Positions 34,063 to 45,285 of a stretch of DNA of 64,000 nt are shown one piece after another (position 1 is the stretch's first letter; every line of letters starts with the position of its first letter). A program made the position numbers and the translations under genes. Below the pieces are notes generated by a model that did not search any database, had not been told where the DNA came from, and saw only the letters and a program-made list of their open reading frames with translations. The stretch spans positions 986,501 to 1,050,500 of the forward strand of contig QVRM01001260.1 in assembly GCA_003439945.1 (NCBI GenBank). Direction: 5' to 3'. This DNA is from Dermanyssus gallinae (taxonomy: Eukaryota; Arthropoda; Arachnida; Mesostigmata; Dermanyssidae).

Positions 34063-35349
34063 ACAGGTAGTTCTAAAAGTTCTTAAAATGAGCTTTTCAG
34101 AATTCGAATTTTTTCGCGCTTTCACCGCTATTGGAAACGGCAACTTTTCGATTGCTAGCAGTCAAAATATTATGGTGATTGGCCGCTGCGATTTCGTTTG
34201 ATCGCTTTTCCTGTGCAACGTATCGGCGTAATTTTGAAAAATTGAGAAAAAAGAGTTTCGAGTGGTTATCAAGCGTTTTTATTTCAAAAGTTGGAATGCG
34301 ACCCAAGTGAAAACTGAGTTAGACGAGGTGTACGGTGACTCTGCGCCATATTTTGCCACTGTTTCCAACTGGATTAATGAGTTAAAAAGAGGTCGCAGGA
34401 GCACCGAGGATGAACTACGTCCAGGACGCCCAAAAACGGCAACTGATGAGGAAAACGTGGAAAAAGTGCGGAAAATCGTTGCCGCAGATAAGCGAGTCAA
34501 CATTAAGGAGATATCGGAGGCCTTGGGGATCAGTTTGGGTAGTGTGCATTTCATCCTGCACGAGAACTTGAAGATGAAAAAACTCAGAGCAAAATGAGTG
34601 CCGCATTTGCTCAACCAAGGCCAAACAGACGCGCGTGTTTCCGCTTCACAGCGAAATTTAGCCAAGATGTCAAAAAATCCGTCGGATTTTTGGCGCAGAT
34701 TCGTGACCGTCGATGAAAGCTGGGTCCATCACTACACTCCCGAGACCCAAGAGCATCTCGCCAATGGTGTGCACCTGGTGAAGAACCTCCGAAGAGGGTG
34801 CGGACAACGGCATCGGCCGGAAAAATGATGGCTACGGTTTTTTGGGACCAACGTGGAATAAGTCTGGTCGACTACCTTGAGAGCGGTAAAACGATCTCAG
34901 GAGAATATTATGCAAGACTGTTGGACTGCCTGAAGCAAGAACTCATCGTGAAACGGTCCGCTTTGCAGAATAAGGTTGTCCTGTTTCACCAGGGCAATGC
35001 TCATGCACACAAGTCGCGGCAAGCATCGGCAAAACTGGCCCAACTGAGGTTCGAACTTATTGAACAACCTTCCTATTCTCCAGACCTGGCCCCCTCTGAT
35101 TATTTCCTCTTCAGACATTTGAAGAATCGTCTCGGTGGAAAGCGTTTTTCCAGCAATGAAGAGGTTACAACTGCTGTTAATGCCTATTTTCAGTCTAAAG
35201 ACGCAGAATTTTACTCAAGAGGTATAAATGCTCTGAAATATCGGTGGGAAAAGTGTATTGAGCTTCTCGGGGAGTATATCAAACAAGAAAAAATTAAAAA
35301 CAAGATTTGGAAAATTCTTGGTTTTCATTTTAAGAACTTGTTGAACTAC

Positions 35350-35353
<4 letters not shown>
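34063..35353 (+). mobile_element. Mariner M3, complete ends
   Basis: 1291 bp between near-identical 28-bp inverted repeats (ACAGGTAGTTC... at 34063 and its complement ending 35353), each flanked by (TA)n, as expected for TA-targeting mariner. It lies head-to-head with M2, and the two share sequence outside the ORF as well. Confidence 0.9.
34240..35311 (+). pseudogene. Mariner M3 transposase, inactivated
   Basis: Near full length. In order it shows FYFKSWNATQVKTELDEVYG (DNA-binding), KIVAADKRVNIKEISEALG, FVTVDESWVHHYTPETQ (first Asp), VLFHQGNAHAHKS, and YSPDLAPSDYFLF (third Asp). Where active mariners have HDN, this copy reads HQG, so the second catalytic Asp is lost. A stop replaces Trp near 34597, the frame shifts near 34790, and the expected initiator ATG (intact in M2) is ATT. 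The transposase would act in the nucleus on its own inverted repeats. Confidence 0.9.
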
Positions 35354-35383
<30 letters not shown>

Positions 35384-35917
35384 CGTGTTGCTAAAATGTG
35401 ATTTTAAACAAACAAATCGATATTCACAGTAAAATTTCTAATTCATTTTTGGAAAAGAAACTCTGAAGTTACCTTAAAAAACCTTAAAAAAAAAAAAAAA
35501 ATCATGATATTCTCTTCTCTTAAGAGTAGCTCTGAGTTATCTTTTAGATACATTTTTAGATATTCTATTTTTTATTGCTAACCGCACTATTACAATACAA
35601 TGTTTGCAATGTGTACGGTATATAACCTAGCTCGTATAATCTGCTGTTGATACACTTTTGGAGACGTATAGGTTTTAATTCTAATTCCATGTTTTTAGCT
35701 TTGTAGCTTCCATACAACACAACACCGAACATAAACAATTTTCTACGCCAATAGTTTTATTATGTTGATCATTTCAACAGACATAATGTCTAACAAGCTT
35801 ACGTGTTATTTATTACTATTATGATTCACAGAACGAACAACAAAAACCGAAAACTCCATGCTGCCCTACACATACAAGCAAAATGATGCGCTACAGGGCG
35901 GTTGTTAGCTCAGCTAT
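35354..35917. other. (TA)n then no gene recognised
   Basis: A (TA)n tract (to about 35381) followed by AT-rich sequence with an A-run at about 35489. Confidence 0.4.
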
Positions 35918-36017
35918 TCATGCACCACTCCTCGTTAGTTCTACATCGCGCGTCAGGCGGCGCTGCGTTTCCACGTTCGCAATAAGGTGTTTCATATTGC
36001 CTGCGGCTTCAGAATTC
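35918..36017 (-). CDS. Candidate terminal exon of gene Y
   Basis: The acceptor ttctatctcgttttag precedes an open frame of 33 codons ending in TGA at 35920-35918 (NSEAAGNMKHLIANVETQRR onward). That frame needs one leading base, whereas exon Y3 ends in phase 0. In phase 0 the tail would be only two residues. The same offset appears in the candidate last exon of gene X, so an unseen exon or alternative splice may intervene. Confidence 0.25.
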
Positions 36018-37421
36018 CTAAAACGAGATAGAAAATATGTATAAGTCATTCTGTTATTCGGTTCAACCCACATTTGTTTAAATAAAACAAAATGCGGACA
36101 TCCTGAAAGAGTGGCAGTCGCAACGACGGCAGGTAGAAACAAACTTGGAATGAATCGATACTTAGAAAATGCGGTATCCTTTTAATAGATGTGTTTTTAT
36201 CCTGTTCACGCAGGTAACACGCGTAATTACGCGCACCATAGAAAAAATGCTGTGTGCTGAGATGGTCAAAGATCGCCCTACATGTGTTGCTGTCGACTTG
36301 TCAAGCTACCAAAGCCATTCGACATTTTTCTTGGTTTTGAACAGCACAGTACACCATAATCGATAATCACATTTATCTTTGGAATCGATCAAACACCCAC
36401 AACCACAACCACACACACATACAGACTTGAATCCAGACCAAGAGATTTGAGAATTGAATCAATGATGAATTTCAGCCGTTACCCCTTGAGCCTTATCTAA
36501 ACTACGGCATTCGAATCATTAGAGCCACTATCACGCTTTACGGTATCCATCATATTTATAGCGCCGGCATAATCACTAGAGGAGCTTTTTCGAAGAAGAA
36601 AAAACGCTCTGCTATTTTATGCGTAGTCTCTGCCAATTTGCTACCCCGATCATGTGTCAATTTTTGTTCCTGAACGGTACAGCGCATTGCCTCTGTTCCC
36701 ATCTGGTTTAAATACATACATTTTACATTGATAAACTATGCTTGACTAGGAATATAGCTAAGAAGCTCAGGCGCACAGGACAGTCTTCGTAAACTTGCTA
36801 ACTTCGACGTTGCATGAAGGGCAATTGCGAAAATCATAACGCTATACAACTCGACAGTGACTTCTCAATATCCTGATTATCAATAAAGACATCGGTTTGC
36901 TATCCTTTAGGCTGACTAATACTGAATTATCGTATGAATAAAAGTTGTACTTTTCCTTGACAGTACAGGTTTCTCAAATAGAACAATTTCTTAATAGATA
37001 TACGGATGGTCTCTTGCAAAACTTAACTATAATAGATTAATCTAAACATACCAGAAAGTGTCTGAATTGTTTTCTTTTATCATAAATAAATTATTCGCAG
37101 CCTTAGATTCTTTTTCATATACATTTTCTTAGATAAAACGAATTCAAGAATAAAACGCAGTAAATTTTAATAATAAAAAACTTATTAAGATCGAGCAAAA
37201 GTAGCTTAAAGCCTAACTCATTAATTACTTTTTCCATATTTATAACATATGTCTTATGGCTAATAAGCAGACATAATGTAAGTTCCCTTGTAAACTAGGC
37301 TACGAAATAGAAGCAAACCATCTTAGGAGCTATAGAACATATTTAAAACTATATATTAAGATCTATAAAATGTATATAGATACCTGCCTATCTTTCAAGT
37401 ATTTCTTGTAAGCTTTCTTAC
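36018..37421. other. Intron of gene Y; nothing recognised
   Basis: AT-rich, no transposon recognised. Confidence 0.35.
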
Positions 37422-37580
37422 CGGATATGAATTGATATGGAAATTTTGCACTCCGGCAAGCGCAATAAGGGCGGCAGCGCCAATCAGCCACACAAAGGAT
37501 AACAAGGTCTTCCATAACGAAGTCCAGAATGTATCCTCGTCCCGCCACTCCATGGCCACAACCCTACCGTACGGGCCGAT
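37422..37580 (-). CDS. Gene Y exon 3: second 159-bp membrane-segment exon
   Basis: 159 bp, phase 0, bounded by a very good acceptor (gtgattttctacag) and donor (CCG|GTAAGA). The 53 residues run IGPYGRVVAMEWRDEDTFW..., then a helix LLSFVWLIGAAALIALAGV at about 26-44, ending NFHINSYP. Trp23 falls at the same position as in exons X2, Y2 and X3. The overlapping frame beginning MAGRGYIL is a shadow. The exon is convincing. Whether it is spliced after or instead of exon Y2 is unknown. An internal ATG at residue 10 leaves open that it starts a separate transcript. Confidence 0.65.
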
Positions 37581-37713
37581 CTGTAGAAAATCACATCACG
37601 ATTACTCTGTTCATCTTATTTAGTGACGTAAGCGCAGGTATAGTTAAGCTGACGAGAAAGTCGTAATTAGCAAGACTATTAACGTTTAGTTTAGACAACG
37701 GACTACATATGTG

Positions 37714-37716
<3 letters not shown>

Positions 37717-37749
<33 letters not shown>
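37717..37749. repeat. (TA)n microsatellite
   Basis: TA array at the left border of the palindromic transposon, probably its TA-rich target. A second array (39550-39620) lies at the right border. Confidence 0.9.
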
Positions 37750-37752
<3 letters not shown>

Positions 37753-39546
37753 GGTGTGACTGAAAGGTTTTAAAGCGATGCATGGAATTGTAGAGCTCGT
37801 TATAGCAAATTTTTTTTCCAATAGGACATAGTCTCTGAGACGTCTTGTTTTGGAGTGAGAGTGAAATTACTACAATTTGTAACACTGGTGTCTTTGCCTG
37901 ACATAGGGGCATACAATGTGCTATTGCGAGACAGCCAGTCTTCCTATACTAAGCACACCGTCGTGTTCCTGAAAAAATTATGCTCCATACGAAGAATATA
38001 CAAGGCCGGTCAAAAGACAACAAGGTCGCTTAGAAGAGAATTCGCCAAAAATGAAGTTCCTTATTAACGTTCACGCCAAATACTTCAAAATCATAACCCT
38101 GCAACCACTCACAGCGCTAAAAACGGACTGGTTTGGTCTCAAATATATGTCAATTTTGGTCTCAAATATATGTCAATGCGAGCTGTGGTTGCGGAGTAAT
38201 TACGAGTTTTCGGAGGGCATGTCGAGATTGAGTGCATGCATAAATTACCTGCACAGATAAACCACTCGTTAGAGCTCTAGTAAACAGACACACCATTATT
38301 TATTTTCTTACAGTTCCGTCTCGAACGTGTCTCCAGCCTCTATACACGTTTAGTAGCGCCTGCAAAAATTTTGTTGGACTTTTTGAAATATGCCAGGCGT
38401 TGCTTGAACAGCACCAGCAGCGAGGTTTATTCTGGTGACCAGCTCCTCACATGATTCGACGGGAGTCCTGTAGACTAGATTATTTGGGTGACCCCAAATA
38501 AAAAAATCGAGACTTGTTAAATCAGGCGATCGCGGTGGCCAAGCGATCGGCCCGCCCCGGCCAATCCACTGATCCTCGAAGGTCTCGTTGAGCTAGTCGC
38601 GTAGAAGCATACCTTACATTCCTGCGTGAAACATTACCAGGACTGTTGGAAGGCGTTCCAGAAGGTGTTCGCAAAAGGATGTGGTTCCAGCACGACGGAG
38701 CGCCACCGCACTCCACCACTCCGGTGCGCTATTACCTTAACGAGACCTTCGAGGATCGGTGGATTGGCCGGGGCGGGCCGATCGCTTGGCGACCGTGATC
38801 GCCTCATTTAACATGACCCGATTTTTTTCTTTGGGGTCACCTAAATAATCTAGTCTACAAGACCCCCGTCGAATCATGTGAGGAGCTGGTCACCAGACTA
38901 AACCTCGCTGCTGATGCTGTTCGAGCAACGCCTGGCATATTCCAAAAAGTCCAACAAAATCTCAGCAGGCGCTACCAAAAGTGTATAGAGGCTGGCGGAG
39001 ACACGTTCGAGTCGGAACTGTAAGAAAATAAATAGTGGTATGTCTTTTTACTACAGCTCTGACGAGTGGTTTATCTGAGCAGGTAATTTATGCATGCACT
39101 CAGTCTCGACATGCCCTCCGAAAACTCGTAATTACTCCGCAACCACAGCTCGCATTGACATATATTTGGTACTAAAATGATCGCCGGTAGCGCTGTGAGT
39201 GGTTGTGGGGTTATGATTATTTTGAAGTATTTGGCGTGAACGTTAATAAAGAACTTCATTTTCGGCAAATTCTCTTCTAAGCGACCATGTCGCGTCGTCT
39301 GACCGGCCTTGCATATTCTTCAGATGGAGCAGAATTTTATTTATTTTCTTTCTAGGACGACTGGTTGTCTCGCAACAGCACATTTTGTGCTCCTATGTCG
39401 GGCAAAAACACCAGTGTCACAAATTGTAATAATTTCACTCTTACTCCGAAACAAGACGTCTCAAAGACATGTTCTATTGGAAAAAAATATTTGCTTTAAC
39501 GAGCTCTACAATTCCATGCATCGCTTTAAAACCTTTTAGTCACACC

Positions 39547-39549
<3 letters not shown>
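37750..39549. mobile_element. Palindromic DNA transposon with arms of about 820 bp
   Basis: The left arm (37750-38589) and right arm (38740-39549) are reverse complements with scattered differences and small indels, around a 150-bp centre. Ends are CAGGGTGTGAC and its complement, each abutting (TA)n. Each arm carries, from the outside in, a short ORF resembling a transposase N-terminus (KAGQKTTRSLRREFAKNE, left arm) and, in the opposite direction, the transposase C-terminus. The left arm also has a tandem 22-23 bp duplication at about 38129-38173. Long inverted repeats of this kind resemble foldback elements. Confidence 0.85.
38590..39022 (+). pseudogene. Mariner-superfamily transposase C-terminus (DD about 41 D)
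   Basis: Translating across frames from about 38630 gives GVPEGVRKRMWFQHDGAPPH, then VRYYLNETFEDRWIGRGGPIAW, a degenerate SPxLTxxDFF region and WGHL..., ending near the stop at 39020. HDGAPPH to the third Asp position is about 41 residues, unlike the 34 of M1. It belongs to the IS630/Tc1/mariner group of arthropods. Frameshifts prevent function. A mirrored copy of the C-terminal part lies at 38589-38300 on the minus strand. Confidence 0.65.
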
Positions 39550-39611
<62 letters not shown>

Positions 39612-39620
39612 ATATATATT
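39550..39620. repeat. (TA)n microsatellite, long
   Basis: About 70 bp of TA at the right border of the palindromic transposon. Confidence 0.95.
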
Positions 39621-39989
39621 AAAAACACAATTTATAGAAGTTTACTTTTAAAGTGCATTATCGCATAAGTAAGGGCGTTGTTGTTAAAGCCAAGGTAGTG
39701 TGAGATTTGCAAACCTACTAAAATCCAGTCACCAGACACATTCTGCGCATCTTGTTACCATAATCTAAAATTTATGACTCTTGAGAAGCGCCTCTACCAA
39801 GACTTAGCATTGCAGGGAATTTCCCAGTTGTAGGTTCCGAGAAAATAGCTTTCACTTAGTGTTTAAGAAAGGCAGCGTTTGTAGACTTTTTTCGTGCCAA
39901 TTTTCTAGGTCGGGATATATTAATTTTTCGAGTATCTAGGATAGGCCGGATAAATTGCTTATTACTGTTGGCTCCATTTGCTTAGGGTG

Positions 39990-41600
39990 TCTGTTTTATT
40001 AATAGTGCTCCCTCCTTCCGGGCGTCTATTAAGATGTTTCTTGATGCTGTTTTTTTACTCTTAGGTTTTAGGAAATTTGTAAAGAGAGCTTGCATGACCG
40101 CTGTGGAACCTGTGCTTGTTGAGCGCCATAAGTCATTGGGTCTAATTAAAGAGGCGGTGTGTTGTAGCTCTGGTTGTCGTGCGCTCCGATAGAAGTGCGG
40201 CATATAGGATGAAGAGGTCTACTACTGGTGATAAAAGACAGCCCGGAGAGCCGGTTGCTCCTGCGGTACCCGAACTTTTTTCGTAGATCTGCTAAGGCTT
40301 TTTCTGCATAGCGCACATTAGATGTTCCCCTAAGAGCTCTATCCAGGATCACGCCCAGGTACTTGATTATGGGCGTGGTTGCTACTGAGTCGCCTTCCAG
40401 ATGTAAAATTAGATTCTGTGGAGGACGTTTTGGATCCTTGTTACGGGCGGTAACGATAAGTGCCAGAGCGCCTGAGTAGGTGACGGAATGTAGTCGAGCC
40501 CGGTGGCGTTGTGCATTCCGCCTGCGCCTCGCGACTGGAGAAGACACATAAGTGCGCGGGTTCGAGCCTCACCGTTGCACATTTGTATTTATGGGGATCC
40601 GTCTATAAAGCATTGCGAAAAGCAGTCCCGTGGACGTTAAATCTTGGCTGAGGTTCAGCCCGAAAAAGTAGGCGACGAAATACACTCCCAGGGATGTGGA
40701 AGTCTAAGTACTCCATCGTAGCTTATATTCCACAAGGTTGGTCCAGTACGAACCCTTGGGGGACCCTGGCTGTGACTGCATAGTTCACGCCTTCGTTTAA
40801 GATGCTTAGTCCTGTAGATACGACGCTAGGATATCCTGCTTTTGTGTTCAAGTGCTTTGTTTATGGCGACCTTAATACCGTTGTTGACGTCTATAAGAAT
40901 GGCCAGACAATGCGATTGCTTGGTATCTGCAAATTTCTCTGTGTTTTAGCTAGGAACGATAATCTTGCTTGTAGCCGAATATGTGGAGTGTCCGGCACGG
41001 AAACTGTGCTGGTTTTTCGGCAGCCTCTTTTTGTCGTCTTGTTCTGTAATTGGTCGTCCAATGATGATGCGCTTGCTTGTTTTGGATATGCAGAAGAACA
41101 TACCTATAGGGCGCCATATTGGGGGATCTCCAGGCTGTTTATCGCGGGTTGGGACAAGGGTCAAACGTGCCGTTTTTCAGGCTTAGGACAGTCTTCGCTG
41201 CTGAGCATTTTATTCATTATGCGTTTAAATGATAAATAAATTCACTTTCTACATATGGTGTTTTTTTAGAAGTAGGCGTACTGCCTGGGGAGAACGCTTC
41301 TGGGCCCGGTGCTTTTCTTAGCTGTATGCTTTTAGCCACGATTCTGATCAATTGGATTGAGATTGGGTCTGATATTTCCTTGAAGAGTACCGGCTTCGGC
41401 GGGGTTCTTCAAAAAGCGCGGTTATAGTCGGTCAGGCTACTTATACTGATAGGGGCAACTCTGTGCGTGGCGCATTTTGTTACCCACAAACGTTTACCCT
41501 TTGCCTTAACGGCTTTCTTCGTACTTCTTGCACAATAAACTTCAGTGGTCACCTATTGAATTTTGTTATTGTTATTAATATTATGCAGGGTTATTCATGC
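39990..41600 (-). pseudogene. Decayed LINE reverse transcriptase (element H)
   Basis: Minus-strand motifs are RKAPGPE (about 41310), LVPTRDKQPGDPPIWRPIG with ISKTSKRIIIGR, NQHSFRAGHSTYS (about 41000), ARVPQGFVLD (about 40760), and after the SINE insertion ALIVTARNKDP and KYLGVILDRALRG (connection domain). It resembles I/R1-group LINEs. The palm YADD was lost around the SINE. Many stops. Confidence 0.6.
40491..40666 (+). mobile_element. tRNA-derived SINE S4 in LINE H
   Basis: Third member of the S2/S3 family: head GTCGAGCCCGGTGGCG, B-box GGTTCGAGCC, body TTTATGGGGATCCGTCTAT. It is flanked by imperfect 14-bp repeats (AGTAGGTGACGGAA and AGTAGGCGACGAAA) that are read as a decayed target duplication. 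It lies inside the RT gene of LINE H. Confidence 0.75.
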
Positions 41601-41625
41601 TTCTATATAAATATATACCTTGGAG

Positions 41626-42561
41626 ACTTCGCGGTGTTGACTCACTGTCCGTCATTAACATATTTTCGGGCGACGATTCAGGGAGTCCCAACTTGCCTCA
41701 CAGAGAAAGAAATGTTAAAGGAATTAGCACCGCTTGGGGTCACCTATGTAAAGCGCCTTACGCGGTTTCAGTCCGGGGCTAGGGTCCCTCTGGGTAAAGT
41801 AATTCTGTTGTTTGCCCAACAACCCCCCACATCAATATTCTTGGGATTTCAATCGCACCAAGTCGTGCTCGAACTCGACCAGCCTAGGTTGTGCCACAAA
41901 TGCCTACGGCCGGGACACTTCGCGGAACGCTGCACGCAACAGCAGGTCTGCAGAAAATGCGGCAACCCAGGCCACCTTGCCGCAAGTTGCACAAATCAAA
42001 CGCGGTGTATCAACTGCCGGGGAGCTCACCCGTCCGGGTCGCCATCCTGCCACCGTCTGATCTATCTCAAAGAGAGAAACAGATTATTTCTCGAGGCTAG
42101 AACTCTGCAGCAGGTTCGGGTAACTTACCCGGCTGCTGAGATCACCAGCAGTCGGCCAAACCCCACATTGCAATCAGGCGCCGCAACATCCAGGAGGGCC
42201 ACCTACTTACGCCAACGTCGTCCGCGGTATTTCACAGTCGCCCGAAGACCCTGACCCGCAGCTGCTACTGCCTGCACCGAGGCCACTCCCGGCCAAAAAA
42301 CCCAAGAAACGCTCGGGAAGATCCTACACAAACAAGGGGACGCTCGCCCCACGACGCCGATTAACCCGTGCCGCGGTACGTCGAGCACCTAGACCCGCAC
42401 GGCCTATTCTCGCCACGGCGAATGCTGTAACACAATTGTCGCAAGTCGTGTCAGGGGGCGGTTCCGACCTGTTGGGTCAGCTTAAGGCCTTAGTTGTGGT
42501 TTTAGAACCCTTCCTGCAGCTACTGCCAATGTTGAAGAGCCTTAAACATATAATGCAATAA
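41626..42561 (+). pseudogene. Element C ORF1, gag-like CCHC protein (5' truncated)
   Basis: Begins within the domain before the knuckles (LTHCPSLTYFRATIQGVPT matches element E). Three zinc knuckles follow: CHKCLRPGHFAERC, CRKCGNPGHLAASC and CINCRGAHPSGSPSC. Next is a helix LIYLKERNRLFLEARTLQQV, a basic Pro/Arg tail and a hydrophobic end. The frame shifts once near 42200. It stops with TAA at 42559-42561, whose last A is the first base of the ORF2 ATG. It probably binds the element RNA in a ribonucleoprotein. Confidence 0.8.
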
Positions 42562-45285
42562 TGACGGAACAGGACGCCAGTAATATAGCCAGTGGCGGGC
42601 CAGGGTCATCGACTCACTCACAGCGAATAACTTGCCCACTATGTAACGGACAATACACAAGAAGAAGGCTCACGAGACATATAGCAGCCAAACACCCATC
42701 GGTCTCTTCAAACATATCTACACCTACGCCCACACCAATCGACAACAACACACAGCAACCCGCCCGCATCATCGAAGATATTCAAGGTGCAGCCAAGAAG
42801 TTAAGACTCGTAAGAATCGTCCCAAAACCGGTAAGGAAGCAGGTGGCGGAGGCCCTGACAAACGTCCTCTTAAGGGTCACAGCCGATAACAATGACGTGG
42901 TGTGCGCTCTTCTCGTTTGCGCCAGTAGTTTTCCGTCTGCCTCCTACCCGCAACGACACCCAATCACTCTCTGTTATAATCCGCCATAATTTACGTGAAT
43001 TCTCCAACGGAGCGCGCCTATCCGAGATCATAACTCCGGTCCCCACACAAAAGCGTACTTTCACGAATAATCGCGTTCGCCAGACCGTTCTTAGGCTAAC
43101 CGAGGGCGACGTATCTGGAGCCGCCAGGCTGATCGGATCGTCGGAGGTCCTGGCTCCCAGCACGGATCGCCTGACGTCCCTTTGCGAAAAACACCCTCCG
43201 GCCCCCGCAGACCTAGACTGGCCAGTCCCTCCTAGCCTTCCACTTCCTTACACCACATCAGGGGAAGAAGTTGTGACCGCGGTCAAGAGCTTTTCAAGGA
43301 GTTCCGCCGGGGGTCTTGACTTTATACGACCCCGACTGCTAATGGATTTACTATCTCCGACTCTGGGGGATACAGCCGGTCGGCTGGCGGGCGCACTGGC
43401 AAAGGTCGTCGACTTACTTCTGTGGGGCGCCCCTCCATCGCAACTGCTGCCTATAATCTTTGGAGCGAGGCTTTTCGCCTTACAGAAGAAGGACGGGCCA
43501 GTGAGGCCGATTGCCTGTTCCTCCACCTTACGCAGGCTAGCCGCAAAGATTGCATGCAATCGGACCAGAGTTAGGATTGGCGAGGAGACGGGTCCTCACC
43601 AGCTTGGCTTTGCCATAGCAGCCGGGGCAGAGGCCGCGGTGCATGCCGCTCGGGCTTACATCGAATCACGCATGCTTCCTGGGGTCCTCGTGAAGCTTGA
43701 TTTCAAGAATGCATTCAATACTGTAAGACGATATCACCTCTTGAAGACGGTCGGGACACACTGCCCACAGCTGACGCACTACGTCAATCAAGCGTACCGC
43801 ACCGCTTCTTACCTGGCCTTACAAGATGATCTTATAGCTTCGGCCACGGGGCTGCAACAGGGTGATCCTTTGGCCCCCCCTCTGTTTTGCCTGAGCATTA
43901 AAGAGCTAGTTGACTCTCTTAAAAGCCCACTCAACATTTGGTATCTAGATGACGGCGTCCTGGGGGGCGATGTGGACGTGGTTGCCGACGACATTCGGCG
44001 CGTGCTTGATTTTCGTGAGACCTCGGGTTTGGAGCTAAATCCCAGGAAATGTGAGATCTATGTTACAGGTGATACGGCACAGGCCCCGGACCTTCGCATC
44101 CTTCAAGCGTTATTACCCGAATGTAAGGTTACTCACGACAATGAATTTGAGCTTCTGGGAGTCCCCCTCCAACCGGAAGGACTCGCGCACGCACTTGAAA
44201 GATGGCAGAACAAGCTGAAGGACGTCGCAAACAACCTCGCGCCACTCGGCGCCCACCGCGCGCTCTTTTTACTTCGATCGTCGTTCTCAGCTACGAGGAT
44301 CACCCACCTTCTTCGCGGAGCTGATCTAACAGGGCGGGTGGACGATCTGCGTCCATTGAACGAGTTAACTCTAAACGCCCTTGAGACTCTCCTTAATCTA
44401 TCGCTGGCGCCTTCCGCTCGAAAACAGGCACAACTACCGATCTCAAAGGGGGGTCTGGGGGTCCCGGATCCGCTCATATCTGCAGGGCCAGCGATAGTTT
44501 CCTCCCTTTTCCGATGCAAGAACAACGCCATCGCACTATTAGACGAAGCCGGCATCTGTCAGTACAAGGAACACCAGAGACGCCTGTACGAGGAGCTAAA
44601 GATAGTTTGCAGGGACGCTCCGGAAATTTTTTTAAGCCAACATGACTGGAGCACATTCTTATACGACGAAGCGTATAGCGGCTTACTCGCGGGAGCTATC
44701 AACGACTCCACAAAGGCTCGCCTTCGAGCTGTAGCTGCTAAAGGATCTGGAGCCTGGCTACATGCACTTCCAAGTGCCCCACTGGGCACCCTCCTGGACG
44801 ACGAAACAACCCGAATCAGGGTGGGTCTTCGTCTCGGATGTGACCTAGTCTCCCCTCATCAGTGTAAATGTGGCCACTCCGTAGACGAATTAGCCCATCA
44901 AGGGGTAACGTGCATCATGAGTGCGGGACGGCGGGCCAGGCATGCCGGTATTAACGACACCTTCGGCCGAGCGCTTCGGTCAAGTGGTTCCCCTTGCATT
45001 CTAGAGCCCCAGGGCCTCTTCGTCGACGATGGCAAGCGCCCGGATGGCATGACTCTTACTCCCTTCAGTAGGGGCAGGATGCTTGCCTGGGATGCCACTG
45101 TCACCGACTCATTAGCACCTTCAATGGTCGGTGGCGGGGCGATCTCGGCAGGCCACGCCGGTAATCTAGCCGGAACGAGAAAGCTTGCAAAGTACGCCTC
45201 AATAGGTTACCCACATGAGTTTCAACCGCTAGCGTTCGAGACTTTGGGCGGCCCAGGAAGCCTCACTCGCAAAATCGGTACGTGA
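42561..45285 (+). pseudogene. Element C ORF2: C2H2 finger, RT, REL endonuclease
   Basis: Starts at ATG 42561, overlapping the ORF1 stop. A C2H2 finger (CPLCNGQYTRRRLTRHIAAKH) lies near residues 25-46. A one-base frameshift near 42895 is followed by a 797-codon open frame. The RT includes RPIACSSTLRRLAAK, HQLGFAIAAGAE, LVKLDFKNAFNTV, GLQQGDPLAPPLF and WYLDDGVLGG (catalytic YLDD at about 43943). A thumb domain follows, then CKCGHSVDELAHQGVTC and KRPDGMTLTPF...LAWDATV, the PD...D core of a restriction-like endonuclease as in R2-group elements. It would nick a specific target and prime reverse transcription. It ends early at 45285 compared with D. Confidence 0.88.

Noticed and set aside
43248..44656. 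Minus-strand ORFs opposite element C ORF2
   Set aside because: They are shadow frames of a GC-rich coding region, without domains or splice logic.
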